Below are positions 17,999-26,923 of a stretch of 64,000 nt of DNA, one piece after another. Each line of letters starts with the position of its first letter. Positions within the stretch are counted from its first letter, which is position 1. A program made the translations under genes and the position numbers. This DNA is from JBCDGZ01 sp038750655 (GTDB lineage Bacteria > Bacteroidota > Bacteroidia > Chitinophagales > Saprospiraceae). The DNA is taken from contig JBCDGZ010000018.1 in the NCBI GenBank assembly GCA_038750655.1, forward strand, positions 4,003 to 68,002, in the 5' to 3' direction. Below the pieces are notes generated by a model. It was not told the DNA's origin, made no database searches, and was given only the letters and a program-made list of their open reading frames with translations.

Positions 17999-19330
17999 TT
18001 ACGTGCCTTCTTCGACTAAAGTTTTGACATAGGCTTTAAAATCTCTTGTAAAGGGCTTGTATTTGCTAGTTGCTGGCCCCGAAAATCCGGTATGGATGCG
18101 TTTAACATTGTTGTCGCGGTCTAAAAAGATCATCGTAGGGTAGGAGAGGACGTGGTTGAGCATGGGTAGGGATTGGGCGGCTTCTTTTTTATTATAGTAG
18201 CCTGCCAGCAGCACTTCATAGGGGATTTCAGCTTTCTCTTTGTAGATTTGGATGGCTTTCTTTGCCTTCGTTTTGTCTCTGTGCTTCTCAAAAGCCAGCC
18301 CAATCACGGCCAACTGATCGTTAGGATTTTCTTTGAGGTATTTAGTTAAAAAGCGGGTTTCGTCTCGGCAGTTGGGGCACCAGGTTCCGAGGATTTGGAT
18401 GATCTTAACTTTGTTTTGGTATTGGGGATCATCCAGGCTAACCATCTTTCCCTCCGTATTTTCAAAGGCAAAGTTAAAGGTCTGATTCTCGCTAGCAACG
18501 CGCGTCAAGGTATCTGGATCGGCCAGTTTGAAATCGAGGTTACGTTGGGCTTCCCAAGTCGTCAGATAGTGGGTGCCAGAGCGGAAGCTGCCGATGAGAC
18601 TGCTGTCCTCCAGGATTTTTCCTTCAAACAAAAAGGCGTGCGCACCATCGAAGCAAGAGAGGTAGAATTTATTGCCTTGCACCGTACCTTCCAAGAATCG
18701 ATAATCGCCCGTCTCGGTCAGGAAGGTGCCAGTGAGGTGATTATCCTTTTGCTTAAACTCACCAATGGCTTTATAGGGATCGTCACCGTCGGTACCGAAG
18801 GTCGATTCCCAGGCTCCGCTGATGTCCATTATCGGTGTTTCCTTGAGGGTGGTAAAGCGGTCCTTTTTGCCCTGTCGGGCGACAAAGGGGACGCGGTAAT
18901 TATCGCGGGTCGTCACTTCCCAATAGCCGGAGATCACGTTGGCGGTGTAGCCGGCTTTGATAAAAGATTCGTAGATGGGGATGTTGATGATCATGGTGTC
19001 TTTGGCGGTGGAGCGGCTGCGGAACAGTTGAATATCATCGATGCGGATGCGTTCTTCCGCATTGATGATTTCGATATGGAAATCGGTTTCATTATCGTAG
19101 ATGACTTCAAAGTGGAAGGGTAGGCGTCCGGGGATGATTTCATCTAGCGAAGGATTGATCGGCTTACCGTCTTCGTCGAGCGCAATCTTCTGGGCTTCCA
19201 GTTGCAGATTGCCTCGCCAAATGCCGGGAGCGACGCTGGTATAGGGGTCCTGCATGACAAAACAAGCAGACTGGAACAGGGGCAGAATCAAGAGCAGATA
19301 AAGAGGGAGGCGATACAGTCGATTGGGCAT
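17999..19330 (-). CDS. TlpA-like thioredoxin-domain lipoprotein
   Basis: About 443 residues from the ATG at 19330. An in-frame ATG at 19363 would add 11 residues, but the shorter form gives a compact lipoprotein signal with lipobox FQSAC near residue 23. The N-terminal ~270 residues are beta-rich and similar in style to the periplasmic N-domains of Bacteroidota TlpA-family proteins. The C-terminal ~150 residues are a TlpA/ResA thioredoxin fold with active-site WCPNC (C318, C321 from the chosen start). It would reduce or rearrange disulfides outside the inner membrane, for example in cytochrome c maturation. It is followed after 29 nt by the TIR-TPR-SDR gene in the same orientation. A near-consensus TAAATTTA lies at 19340-19347, just upstream of the chosen start. 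Confidence 0.85.
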   Translation of the reverse strand: MPNRLYRLPLYLLLILPLFQSACFVMQDPYTSVAPGIWRGNLQLEAQKIALDEDGKPINPSLDEIIPGRLPFHFEVIYDNETDFHIEIINAEERIRIDDIQLFRSRSTAKDTMIINIPIYESFIKAGYTANVISGYWEVTTRDNYRVPFVARQGKKDRFTTLKETPIMDISGAWESTFGTDGDDPYKAIGEFKQKDNHLTGTFLTETGDYRFLEGTVQGNKFYLSCFDGAHAFLFEGKILEDSSLIGSFRSGTHYLTTWEAQRNLDFKLADPDTLTRVASENQTFNFAFENTEGKMVSLDDPQYQNKVKIIQILGTWCPNCRDETRFLTKYLKENPNDQLAVIGLAFEKHRDKTKAKKAIQIYKEKAEIPYEVLLAGYYNKKEAAQSLPMLNHVLSYPTMIFLDRDNNVKRIHTGFSGPATSKYKPFTRDFKAYVKTLVEEGT

Positions 19331-19472
19331 AAGTAGTGCTAAATTTATTTGATTGTCAAGCATTTAAAAATTAGGCTACAAGTTAATAATAACTGAGCGA
19401 TAGTCCATATATCACGGTCTATAGATTTGTGAGATTACTACTGTCCGGCCTTGTAGCGAGTGGATGATTGGA

Positions 19473-20018
19473 CTAACTTTTACCTCCTCTTTCGCCTTTG
19501 AATTGGTCTTCTTTGTATTTGAAGAGGACGTTAAAGGTAGTCAAGCTGCCATAGATTCGGGTGATGTATTGCTGTAGATTGACCTTTTCTTCATCACTCA
19601 ATTTGCTGCTATTGATGCGTTGCTCCATCACTCTGAGCCGATCCCGAACCATAACGATTTTGTGGAAAAAGGTCTCGATGGGAATTTCTTTGGCTTTAAC
19701 GCTGTCGTCATCAGGTTTAAGAATGAGCGTGCCGTTTTTCCAGCGTTCCCCGAGGTCGATCGTTTCGCTGATGTCCAGCCAGTTGCGGAGGATTTTGATC
19801 AAGGATTTCTCTGCTTCGGAGTAACTGACCGTGGTTTCGGGAGCCACTGCGTCGATGATTTCCCAGTTGCTGTATTCTTTACCGACCAGTTTGATACCGT
19901 AGACCATAAAACAGACTTCGTAGGCGGCTTTGTGTAGACGGATAACGACGCCGTCGCCGTAGGCTGGATGTTTTACTCTTGAGCCAATGCCCAGTGTTTG
20001 TGTGCTGACTTCTTCCAT
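19473..20018 (-). CDS. Conserved hypothetical protein with SH3/tudor-like N-terminus (181 aa)
   Basis: A soluble protein. Residues ~8-25 (LGIGSRVKHPAYGDGVVI) resemble the small tudor/SH3-like nucleic-acid-contacting fold found at the C-terminus of UvrD/PcrA helicases and in CarD-like proteins. The remainder is helical and charged (SEAEKSLIKILRNWLD, then IRDRL-type and SDEEKVNLQQYITRIYG). It is not long enough to be a helicase and has no Walker motifs. I believe homologues occur in Bacteroidota as uncharacterised genes. It is separated from the TlpA-like gene by about 140 bp. A nucleic-acid-related role is only suggested by the N-terminal motif. Confidence 0.68.
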   Translation of the reverse strand: MEEVSTQTLGIGSRVKHPAYGDGVVIRLHKAAYEVCFMVYGIKLVGKEYSNWEIIDAVAPETTVSYSEAEKSLIKILRNWLDISETIDLGERWKNGTLILKPDDDSVKAKEIPIETFFHKIVMVRDRLRVMEQRINSSKLSDEEKVNLQQYITRIYGSLTTFNVLFKYKEDQFKGERGGKS

Positions 20019-20107
20019 GCAGTAAGCGTTCTTTTTTGGTGTAAAAGTGTGTTGCTAATACCAATCAGAAAACGGAAAATTTAGGTAGATTGTTTCGATT
20101 TTGGGCC

Positions 20108-20953
20108 TTACTTTTTACCATGATTGGCGGTATAGTATTCTCCCTCTTCAAGCCAACTTCGCTTGCCATTGGAGAGCAAAAACTTAATGGGCAGCGTCAT
20201 TTGCTGTGTCCCTTTGGGAATGTAAACTTCAAAATGGAGGTGAGGCCCGCTGGACCAGCCGGTGTTACCGCTCAGGGCGATGGCCTCGCCCGCTTTTACC
20301 CGCTGTCCCAGTTCCACCAATACGCCGTTTTGTTTCAAATGACCATAATGCCCAAAGGAACCATCATCGTGGTAGATGAGTAAAAAATTGGCCATTTCCT
20401 GACAGCTGGCGGACTTGCACCCCTGGTTGGAGCTTTCCTTGAAATCCACGATCACCCCGCCTCTGGCCGCGCAGACCTTTGAGCCCACGTCCATATTGAA
20501 ATCAACGGCATTGATGCCATTATGCGAAAAACGGCCGTTATTGCCCTGCCCCATCATGTGCTTACTGCCACTAGGGTAGGGTAGCCAGTAGGCATATTGA
20601 TCATCGTGTTTGGTGTCGATTTCATTACCCATCCCCAGTGAGTAGCTGTAGCGGTAGCCGGCTGCCTTATTCGAGCTGCGACGCAGTTGGAGAAGCGGCT
20701 GCTTGCTTTCTTTGGGATGAATGACTTGATGCAGTGGCAAGGGCTTGGAAGGCTCAAAATTCTGTAATTCCGGAAATTCAAGCAAAATGGTCAACGGGCA
20801 AAAGCCCTGGTGGAGCACATAGAGTTGTACCGAGCCATCAGGCTGCGCCTCCTCCGTAATTTTAAAACGACTCATCGCAGCGTCGCTCTGCGCTTCACTA
20901 TGGCAATTCAGCAGGAGGAGGGCCGCAATGGCAATCAGTCTTAAGGCGTACAT
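20108..20953 (-). CDS. M23-family metallopeptidase (LytM/lysostaphin type)
   Basis: A 281-residue exported protein. The N-terminal signal has a possible lipobox (LLLNC), so it may be a lipoprotein. The C-terminal domain carries the M23 zinc site: HNGINAVDF (His and Asp ligands), FGHYGHL, and GPHLHFEVY (HxH ligand). These enzymes cleave peptide crosslinks in peptidoglycan. The spacing and the AVDF form match the M23 subgroup common in Bacteroidota. About 120 residues of beta-rich sequence precede the domain. The gene is 10 nt after the membrane-protein gene at 20964-21503, so they may share a transcript. All recognised metal ligands are present, so activity is likely. Confidence 0.87.
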   Translation of the reverse strand: MYALRLIAIAALLLLNCHSEAQSDAAMSRFKITEEAQPDGSVQLYVLHQGFCPLTILLEFPELQNFEPSKPLPLHQVIHPKESKQPLLQLRRSSNKAAGYRYSYSLGMGNEIDTKHDDQYAYWLPYPSGSKHMMGQGNNGRFSHNGINAVDFNMDVGSKVCAARGGVIVDFKESSNQGCKSASCQEMANFLLIYHDDGSFGHYGHLKQNGVLVELGQRVKAGEAIALSGNTGWSSGPHLHFEVYIPKGTQQMTLPIKFLLSNGKRSWLEEGEYYTANHGKK

Positions 20954-20963
20954 CTTGGTCAGT

Positions 20964-21503
20964 TTATTTGTTTTTGAATCTTGAATAGCCGTAGGCAGCT
21001 ACGACATATACAATACCCATTATAACGATGCCAAATTTAGGAATAGCACACCAAAGCGCAATTTTTGCCCAAAAATCTGATTTCGTACCCGCCAGTAACT
21101 GATAGAGGCCTGTATTTTCGATAATATCCAGTAGGCCAGCCAAGAAAATGAGCCAACTCAGGCGATAGCCCGTCGCTTTTAAAGCAGTGTTATTGAAATG
21201 AGGAGCCAGTTTGTAGCAGAAAAAGCCAATTGCCGTGCAATAAGCGGGGATGAACAAAAAATCAAGGCCGATCAAAAAGGCCGCCTTAATCTGACCAATG
21301 GGTCCCCAGTTTCCCATAAGCTCTTCGGCGCGGGAAAGGCTGCCCGCAAATTCAAAGGCGACGATGCCTTCGGCACCAAGCTGCCCTTCGATCACTATCA
21401 TGGTCGTCATAATAAACACAACTGCGGGGAGGCTCACCCTCTTCAATGTTCGCTCTTGCCGGGTATTGAGGGATTGAAAGGGCGAATAGTAGGGACTTTT
21501 CAT
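20964..21503 (-). CDS. Hypothetical four-helix membrane protein
   Basis: About 179 residues from the ATG at 21503; the frame also has an ATG at 21554. The sequence holds four hydrophobic segments: VSLPAVVFIMTTMIVIEG, IGLDFLFIPAYCTAIGFF, LSWLIFLAGLLDIIENTGLY and FGIVIMGIVYVVAAYGY. A large loop lies between segments 1 and 2. No catalytic motif is visible. The protein resembles uncharacterised membrane proteins of Bacteroidota. It is immediately upstream of the M23 peptidase gene (10 nt), which suggests coexpression but not function. Confidence 0.65.
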   Translation of the reverse strand: MKSPYYSPFQSLNTRQERTLKRVSLPAVVFIMTTMIVIEGQLGAEGIVAFEFAGSLSRAEELMGNWGPIGQIKAAFLIGLDFLFIPAYCTAIGFFCYKLAPHFNNTALKATGYRLSWLIFLAGLLDIIENTGLYQLLAGTKSDFWAKIALWCAIPKFGIVIMGIVYVVAAYGYSRFKNK

Positions 21504-21600
21504 AGCAGAAAGGTAAGCCAATTGGTCAAAAACAACAAATCGATACCGAGACATGCCCAGTACCGATTTGTAAGACCTTTTAATTATCTAACTTGTCTAT

Positions 21601-24231
21601 CTATTGCTTGATGAGCTTCAAGCTAGCTGTTTCTGTATTTGAAGTTAGCCGGACAATGTAGTTCCCCGCTGGGTAATTGCTCAGGTCGATTTGCTCTCGG
21701 GTCAAGCCCGTAGGGTTGACCGCCCAGGGAAGTTCCTGCAGCAGACGACCGTTGATGTCCAGCACTTGAAGGCGCGTATCGTCCAGGCCTTCTCCCTGCA
21801 ATTCAACATTGACCAAGCCTGTACTTGGATTGGGGAAGGCTTTGAATTTACCTTCTTCTACCAACGTATTTTTAACCGAAGTGAGGTCACCGATCTGGAA
21901 GTCCCAGATACCGCGTCCGTAGGTGCCAAATCTCACAATTTCTAATTCAGGTAAGTATTCTACCGACCAATAAGTCTGGGTTGGTGCATTCATTCCGGAC
22001 ATGTCGAACCAGCGTTCCTCTTCGGCGATGTAGACGTAAGGTCCTGCCTCGGTAGCCGCAAAAATTAGGCTTTCATCTTCGTTGGAGGCCAGGCCGATCA
22101 CCAGCGTTGGTGGCAGTCCTTCGTTCATCGGAGTGAAAGAGAAACCATTATCCGTCGTCTTATAAATCGCAGGATTGGAGTAGCCACTTCCACCGAAATA
22201 AACGGTATTAGCGTCTACTTTAGAAGGAAGGATGGCGGCACCATAGAGATACTGGCCGGTCGGAACGAAGTCCAGGCTTTGCTCCCAGCTCAACCCGCGA
22301 TCTGTAGAAGTAAAAAAGCGGCCGTTGGTAGTGGCGGCGTACCAATTATTAGTATTGACCTCCGAGATACCAAGGGCAGATACTTCACCATTGGTTTCGG
22401 AACGGAAGTCAAAAGGCATATTTTCTACTTCTATGTCGAATCCATTTTGCACTTGCATACGGATTAGGTAAGAACCGTTGCCATCCTGCTCAGCACTACC
22501 TCCGGCTACATAAATGATATTCTGTGTAGGGTCGGGATCGGCAATCATCGGTGGAATCCAGACCGATTCGTTATTAGAGTCAATTCTGTAGGTCGCCGAG
22601 CGGCCTTCCGTTTGGGGAAAATCATAATAATTGACTGTTCCCCAGGGATAGACGGTCCAAAGTCTTGTTCCATTTTCTGTAAAAACAATATGGCCATAAT
22701 CTCCAGAAATCACTTGATCCATAGACATGATTTCATCATTATCGGAGGTGAAGCCTCGTTGGAAGCCCTGATCCTGTGTACCACCATAGATGTAAGCGGA
22801 GTTGGTTGGATCAGTGCGCACATCATAAAACTGGCCTACATTAAGCCCCGACATGGCAATATTCTGATTATTCCGCGCCTCATCATAGGTAACGCTAAGT
22901 CCTCCGTGATTAGAGATCAGCAAGAAGGGATCGCCCTGGCGGTCCTTAAATTCATTGAAATACATCATGTCAGCGTGGAGCTTGAATTCCACATCACCGT
23001 AGTATTCCCACCAGCCGTTGATTTTATTCCAAGTCACCCCACCATCCACAGATCGGTAAGGCTCCACTTCGCCCATCAGCATAAAGTCTGGGTTAGAAGG
23101 CGAAATATAAATGCCGACCCTCCAGGGATTTTTTTCTAGTCTTCCAATTCTTTCCCAGTCAATCCCTTCATTTTCGGAGGCATAGACATATACGCTATCA
23201 ACCTCATTGGCTCTATCATATTCAAAATCGTAAGCGATAAAACGGCGGGTATTTTCATCAACTTGGATAGCAGCAAGATTGGCCCTTGCCGACTTGAAGC
23301 CAAAGCCGCCATTATTGATAATCAACTCCATCCTGCCCGTTGACTCTAGATAGATATAAAAACGGGTGCTTGTACCACTCACCTTTTCAACGAGATAGAC
23401 ATCATTGGTTCCGTGTGGATTACAAAGTTTGTAATCGTTGAAATTGCCACCTTCCATCGTTTGAACGGCAATGTAATTCTTGCCTTGGTTATCCGAGCGA
23501 TACACCCGAATATTGCCTTGGCCAGTTGGTCTGGCGAGCATGAAAACAGTTTGGTTTTCATCGTCGAGGACCAAGCCCTGCGAGCTACCGCCGGTAGAAT
23601 TGGCCAGAAATATACCGCCGGATTGATTCCAAGTCACCCCTTCGTCATCAGAATAGTGGGGCCGACCAGCAGTAACAGCCAACCAACGACGTCCTTCATC
23701 CGTCTGAACTTGGGCCAAAAAGCCCTCATCGAACTGAAGGTCCTGGTTAATGACTTCCCATCCAGAACCATCGCGGGCTCCTTTCCAGAAGGTTCCCCCG
23801 TCGGAGATCAAGTAAATCTGGTCTTCTTCGGCATCATAGGCCGTAGCGATGACGCTGCCGGCCTGATTGCTGCTGCCGCGCTCCTTCCAAGTTCCGGTCA
23901 AATAGCCATCAGCGATGATTTCGTCGCCTCCCCGGCTACTGACACTGCTGCCGGCGGCGGCGCGGCGGCGATGCCGCTCAAAGCGCGTTTGGTATTCAAT
24001 GGTTCGCCAATCGACACCAGGTGCCGCTTTGTGCATCATTTCCAGCCAAGCTTCGCGCTTGCTCTGGTTGTCTTCCCCCTCATCAGCATCCGTGAAAACC
24101 TCCGTCCGGCCATCCGTAGGAGCAGGATAGGCTTTGGCAGGCAAGGGCGTTGTAGAAGGAGTGATGATAAAATAGCTGGCAGCGGCAATGGCCAATAGTG
24201 CGAGAGTGAGTAGTGCGTATCTGGTTTTCAT
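21601..24231 (-). CDS. Secreted BNR/sortilin-like propeller protein with T9SS sorting domain
   Basis: An 876-residue protein with an N-terminal hydrophobic signal (YALLTLALLAIAAASYFII) and a long propeller region. Asp-box-like units include SDDEGVTWNQ, SVDGGVTWNK, STDRGLSWEQ and TTDNGFSF. The YGGTQDQGF segment corresponds to GGAQDNG of the two propeller proteins at 9051-15363. The C-terminus is a type IX sorting domain: AFPNPSTGLVNVELQGEGL, then LSNYPAGNYIVRLTS. It has diverged further from the tandem pair than they have from each other and has no dockerin-like insert. Some Lewinella-type homologues are annotated as glycosyl hydrolases or VPS10-domain proteins, but no enzymatic residue can be named here. 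A short arginine-rich patch (RRRAAAG) follows residue 110. Confidence 0.85.
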   Translation of the reverse strand: MKTRYALLTLALLAIAAASYFIITPSTTPLPAKAYPAPTDGRTEVFTDADEGEDNQSKREAWLEMMHKAAPGVDWRTIEYQTRFERHRRRAAAGSSVSSRGGDEIIADGYLTGTWKERGSSNQAGSVIATAYDAEEDQIYLISDGGTFWKGARDGSGWEVINQDLQFDEGFLAQVQTDEGRRWLAVTAGRPHYSDDEGVTWNQSGGIFLANSTGGSSQGLVLDDENQTVFMLARPTGQGNIRVYRSDNQGKNYIAVQTMEGGNFNDYKLCNPHGTNDVYLVEKVSGTSTRFYIYLESTGRMELIINNGGFGFKSARANLAAIQVDENTRRFIAYDFEYDRANEVDSVYVYASENEGIDWERIGRLEKNPWRVGIYISPSNPDFMLMGEVEPYRSVDGGVTWNKINGWWEYYGDVEFKLHADMMYFNEFKDRQGDPFLLISNHGGLSVTYDEARNNQNIAMSGLNVGQFYDVRTDPTNSAYIYGGTQDQGFQRGFTSDNDEIMSMDQVISGDYGHIVFTENGTRLWTVYPWGTVNYYDFPQTEGRSATYRIDSNNESVWIPPMIADPDPTQNIIYVAGGSAEQDGNGSYLIRMQVQNGFDIEVENMPFDFRSETNGEVSALGISEVNTNNWYAATTNGRFFTSTDRGLSWEQSLDFVPTGQYLYGAAILPSKVDANTVYFGGSGYSNPAIYKTTDNGFSFTPMNEGLPPTLVIGLASNEDESLIFAATEAGPYVYIAEEERWFDMSGMNAPTQTYWSVEYLPELEIVRFGTYGRGIWDFQIGDLTSVKNTLVEEGKFKAFPNPSTGLVNVELQGEGLDDTRLQVLDINGRLLQELPWAVNPTGLTREQIDLSNYPAGNYIVRLTSNTETASLKLIKQ

Positions 24232-24282
24232 TTAAGTGTACTTTTTAAATATTTACATAGCTTTGATTAGTGAGTAGTAAGT

Positions 24283-24312
24283 TGACACTAGCCTCGGTAA
24301 CCGAGGTTGTCA
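24283..24312. repeat. Hairpin: CCTCGG-TAA-CCGAGG with outer TGACA/TGTCA arms
   Basis: A perfect 6-bp GC-rich stem (24292-24297 with 24301-24306) and a 3-base loop, enclosed by a second pairing TGACA (24283-24287) with TGTCA (24308-24312). It lies about 50 bp upstream of the leftward propeller gene start and 140 bp after the symporter stop. It could be the symporter terminator, although no T tract follows on the minus strand, or a 5' leader element or operator for the propeller gene. Confidence 0.5.
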
Positions 24313-24371
24313 GTTATTGCTTGTTTGATCAATTATCCTAAATCAATGGGGAATACGGACGTTCTTTTCCT

Positions 24372-24387
24372 ACCTATAAAGATAGGT
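24372..24387. repeat. AT-rich palindrome ACCTAT-AAAG-ATAGGT
   Basis: Six-base arms with a 4-base spacer in the same 221-bp gap. It is the right size for a dimeric repressor site and is repeated partly nearby (TACCTAC on both sides). Read leftward it precedes the propeller gene by about 140 bp. Operator function is inference. Confidence 0.35.
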
Positions 24388-24452
24388 ATTTACCTACACA
24401 AAAAAGGGGCTTTGCTGTCAGCTTTCAGACAAATAATAGATTGAAAGGTCAT

Positions 24453-25772
24453 CTAGATCACATCAGCAAGGTTGTCGTCCCAATTTTGCACCTTGGGTCG
24501 TCCCAATTTACCTACACTTTTACCTACCAGCATGGCCACAGTGGCATCTCCTGTGACATTGATCGTGGTCCGGCACATATCTAATGGTCGATCCACGGCG
24601 AAGATGAGGGCCAAACCGATCGCCATTTTCTCGGCGGGAAGACCTATTGTTTCCAGTACAATTACCAGCATCACCATTCCAGCGCCGGGAACGGCGGCCG
24701 AGCCGATGGAGGCCATTAGGGCTGTGAGGATAATGGACAGCTGTCCTCCCAGCGTCAAGTCGTGGTCTAGCGCCTGGCAAATGAAAACAGCGGCTACGGC
24801 TTGGTAGAGGCTGGTTCCGTCCATATTGATGGTGGCACCGACGGGGCAGACGAAGCTGGTCACTTCTTTTTCGACGCCGAGGTGCTCCTCTACTCGTTCC
24901 ATCGTCACCGGCAAAGTGGCGGCGCTGGAACTGGTGGAAAAGGCTAATAATTGGGCAGGACTGATGCCATTGAGAAATTCGCGGGGCGATCGGCGGGTAA
25001 AGATGTACACGGCGCTTACATAAATGGCGACCATGAGTAATAATCCCCCCAATACGCTCATGAAGTACCACAGCAAGGCGATGTATAAATCTGGATTATT
25101 AGTTTCTACGATAAGGGAGGCCAGTAGGGCAAAGACGGCCAGGGGCGCGATGAGCATGATCAGGTCGACCATTTTGAGGATGACATCGTTGAGGCCGTCG
25201 AAAAAGGCTTTCACAGGGGCTGCCCGGCCGGGGTCTATCAGGAGTAAGCTGATGCCGAAGAAGATGACAAAGAAAATGACTTGCAGCATCGAGCGATTGT
25301 CGCTGGCGGCGTGGAAGATGTTGGACGGCACCATGTCGACGACAAACTGCAAGGGGCCTTTGCTTTTTTGCTTTTGGGCGCTTTCGACCCGTGCTGCGCC
25401 TTGGCTAGAGTAGGCCTCAGAAAGTTCGGTCAGGGTTTCTGGGCTGACTTTCTCTCCAGGTTGTACAATATTGACGATCAGCAGGCCGATGGTGATGGCA
25501 ATAATAGTGGTGAGGATATACAGACCGATGGTGCGCCCACCGATTTGTGAGAATTTCGAAATGTCTTTAAGGTCAGCAATACCCTTGATCAAAGAGGCGA
25601 TGATGAGGGGGATAGCGATGAGTTTGAGAAGATTAATGAAGATGGTACCGATGGGTTTGATCCAATCTCTGACGAGGTCGCCCCCCCAGCTGGTACCAGA
25701 AACGAGGATGCCAAATATAACACCGGCGAACATACCGATGAGGATTTGCCAATGCAGGGCTATCTTTCTCAT
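24453..25772 (-). CDS. Dicarboxylate/amino acid:cation symporter (DAACS family)
   Basis: A 439-residue inner-membrane transporter of the glutamate/aspartate/C4-dicarboxylate:Na+ or H+ symporter family (GltP/GltT/DctA). Signature sequences are the serine-rich SSSAATLPV of hairpin 1, NMDGT in TM7 and the substrate-site DRPLDMCRTTINVTGD in TM8. The C-terminal LSIILTALMASIGSAAVPGAG covers hairpin 2. Eight hydrophobic segments can be traced, as expected. The Arg of MCRTT in TM8 is typical of acidic amino acid transporters, so glutamate or aspartate is the likeliest substrate, though dicarboxylate cannot be ruled out. The gene is monocistronic by spacing: a 221-bp gap lies downstream and a divergent-looking gap upstream. 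Confidence 0.94.
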   Translation of the reverse strand: MRKIALHWQILIGMFAGVIFGILVSGTSWGGDLVRDWIKPIGTIFINLLKLIAIPLIIASLIKGIADLKDISKFSQIGGRTIGLYILTTIIAITIGLLIVNIVQPGEKVSPETLTELSEAYSSQGAARVESAQKQKSKGPLQFVVDMVPSNIFHAASDNRSMLQVIFFVIFFGISLLLIDPGRAAPVKAFFDGLNDVILKMVDLIMLIAPLAVFALLASLIVETNNPDLYIALLWYFMSVLGGLLLMVAIYVSAVYIFTRRSPREFLNGISPAQLLAFSTSSSAATLPVTMERVEEHLGVEKEVTSFVCPVGATINMDGTSLYQAVAAVFICQALDHDLTLGGQLSIILTALMASIGSAAVPGAGMVMLVIVLETIGLPAEKMAIGLALIFAVDRPLDMCRTTINVTGDATVAMLVGKSVGKLGRPKVQNWDDNLADVI

Positions 25773-25832
25773 GCGTAAGGGATTTTAGGTTAAGCTGTGG
25801 GGCACAAAATAGTAAATAAAACCAATTTTGCG

Positions 25833-26504
25833 CTACTCCGGGCGGATTACCCGGGTCATTTCCCGCTTACCGGGCGGCCCCGGCAGGGATTCCAGCTCGA
25901 AGCCGATGGCTTTCAAGATGCGCTTAACTACCCCCTTGGCGCAGTAGGTCGTCAAAACGCCACCTGGCCGCAGGGCATCGTACATTTTTTGCAGCATCGG
26001 CCGCTCCCAAAGCTCCGGCTGTGCGTTGGGGGCAAAGGCATCGAAGTAAATGATGTCGAAGGTTTGCTGGTAGCGGAGGGCTTCAAAGTGCTGTTGACTT
26101 TTCAGGAAAGTGAAATTGGGATGTAATGGATGGGGCTGCTCCCAGGCACATTGGTGCATTTGGAGAAAGTGATCCTCGAATTGTGGGCTTTGCAGCTGGG
26201 CGCAGAAGTTGAGGGTTTTTGCTTGTTCGACAGGGATGGGGTAGGCCTCGATGCTGGTGTAGTGGAGTTGCAATTGGTGTTGCTCGGCAGCCATCAGGCT
26301 CATCAGCGCATTGAGACCCGTTCCAAAGCCGATTTCGAGAAGCTGAAGTTGTTGCTGAGCCTGGGCCTTGAATAGAAGAGCGCGTTCGATAAAAACGTGT
26401 TGGGTTTCTTGAATAGCGCCGTGTCGAGAGTGATAGCTGACCCCGAATTGTTCAGAATGTATGGAATGAGAGCCATCATCGGTGATAAATAGGAAACCTT
26501 TCAT
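25833..26504 (-). CDS. mnmD: tRNA (mnm5s2U34) methyltransferase MnmD
   Basis: A 223-residue SAM-dependent methyltransferase corresponding to the stand-alone N-terminal half of bifunctional MnmC. It methylates the aminomethyl group at the wobble uridine of tRNAs reading split codon boxes. Diagnostic sequences are SHSIHSEQFGVSYHSRHGA, the SAM-binding LEIGFGTGLNAL, YFDAFAPNAQPELW, and LTTYCAKGVVKR at the C-terminus. No FAD oxidase domain follows, which agrees with the separate MnmD form known in Bacteroidota and Aquifex-type bacteria. The adjacent symporter is 60 bp downstream and functionally unrelated. Confidence 0.92.
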   Translation of the reverse strand: MKGFLFITDDGSHSIHSEQFGVSYHSRHGAIQETQHVFIERALLFKAQAQQQLQLLEIGFGTGLNALMSLMAAEQHQLQLHYTSIEAYPIPVEQAKTLNFCAQLQSPQFEDHFLQMHQCAWEQPHPLHPNFTFLKSQQHFEALRYQQTFDIIYFDAFAPNAQPELWERPMLQKMYDALRPGGVLTTYCAKGVVKRILKAIGFELESLPGPPGKREMTRVIRPE

Positions 26505-26573
26505 ATGAACACATATAAATCAAGCATGCCGGAACGACATACGATTAGAAAAGGGATTGCCAGACTATATTCT

Positions 26574-26921
26574 TTAGAAAGTATCCTCGAAACACTCCCG
26601 CAATTCATCCACCGTAATATCCAAATGAGAGGCATCATAAGTGCTCTCTCCATCGCGGATCAGGATGAGCTGTGGAGATTCGTGGTAAACGGAAAAGGTC
26701 TCAGCGATTAGCGTGGAAATGTCTCGATGGGCAATCAGATCGAGATAGTACATTTCTAGTTCATTTTCCCTGAAGTCCCAACTTTCTTCCAGGCGGTATT
26801 TAGCCATACTACTGATGGAACATCGGGTGCTGTGTTTGAAAATAGCGCAGGGTACGGTAGCTGATCGGGAGCGAATCTCTTCGACCTGATGAGCGGCAGT
26901 CAACGGAATCCAGTTGATCAT
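26574..26921 (-). CDS. ytxJ: Bacillithiol system redox protein YtxJ
   Basis: A 115-residue thioredoxin-fold protein of the YtxJ family (monothiol bacilliredoxin-like). The characteristic motif is FKHSTRCSISSMA, with a single active cysteine C34 followed by SISS, and a later HESPQLILIRDG with the cis-Pro-type strand. It is thought to reverse S-bacillithiolation in bacteria that use bacillithiol, including many Bacteroidota. The start lies only 2 nt after the stop of a small lipoprotein gene (26924-27082), so the two form an operon. Confidence 0.9.
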   Translation of the reverse strand: MINWIPLTAAHQVEEIRSRSATVPCAIFKHSTRCSISSMAKYRLEESWDFRENELEMYYLDLIAHRDISTLIAETFSVYHESPQLILIRDGESTYDASHLDITVDELRECFEDTF

Positions 26922-26923
26922 AC

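Noticed and set aside
22612..23139. A 175-codon plus-strand frame inside the leftward propeller gene
   Set aside because: It is antisense to a well-supported T9SS protein and has no initiation context or recognisable fold.
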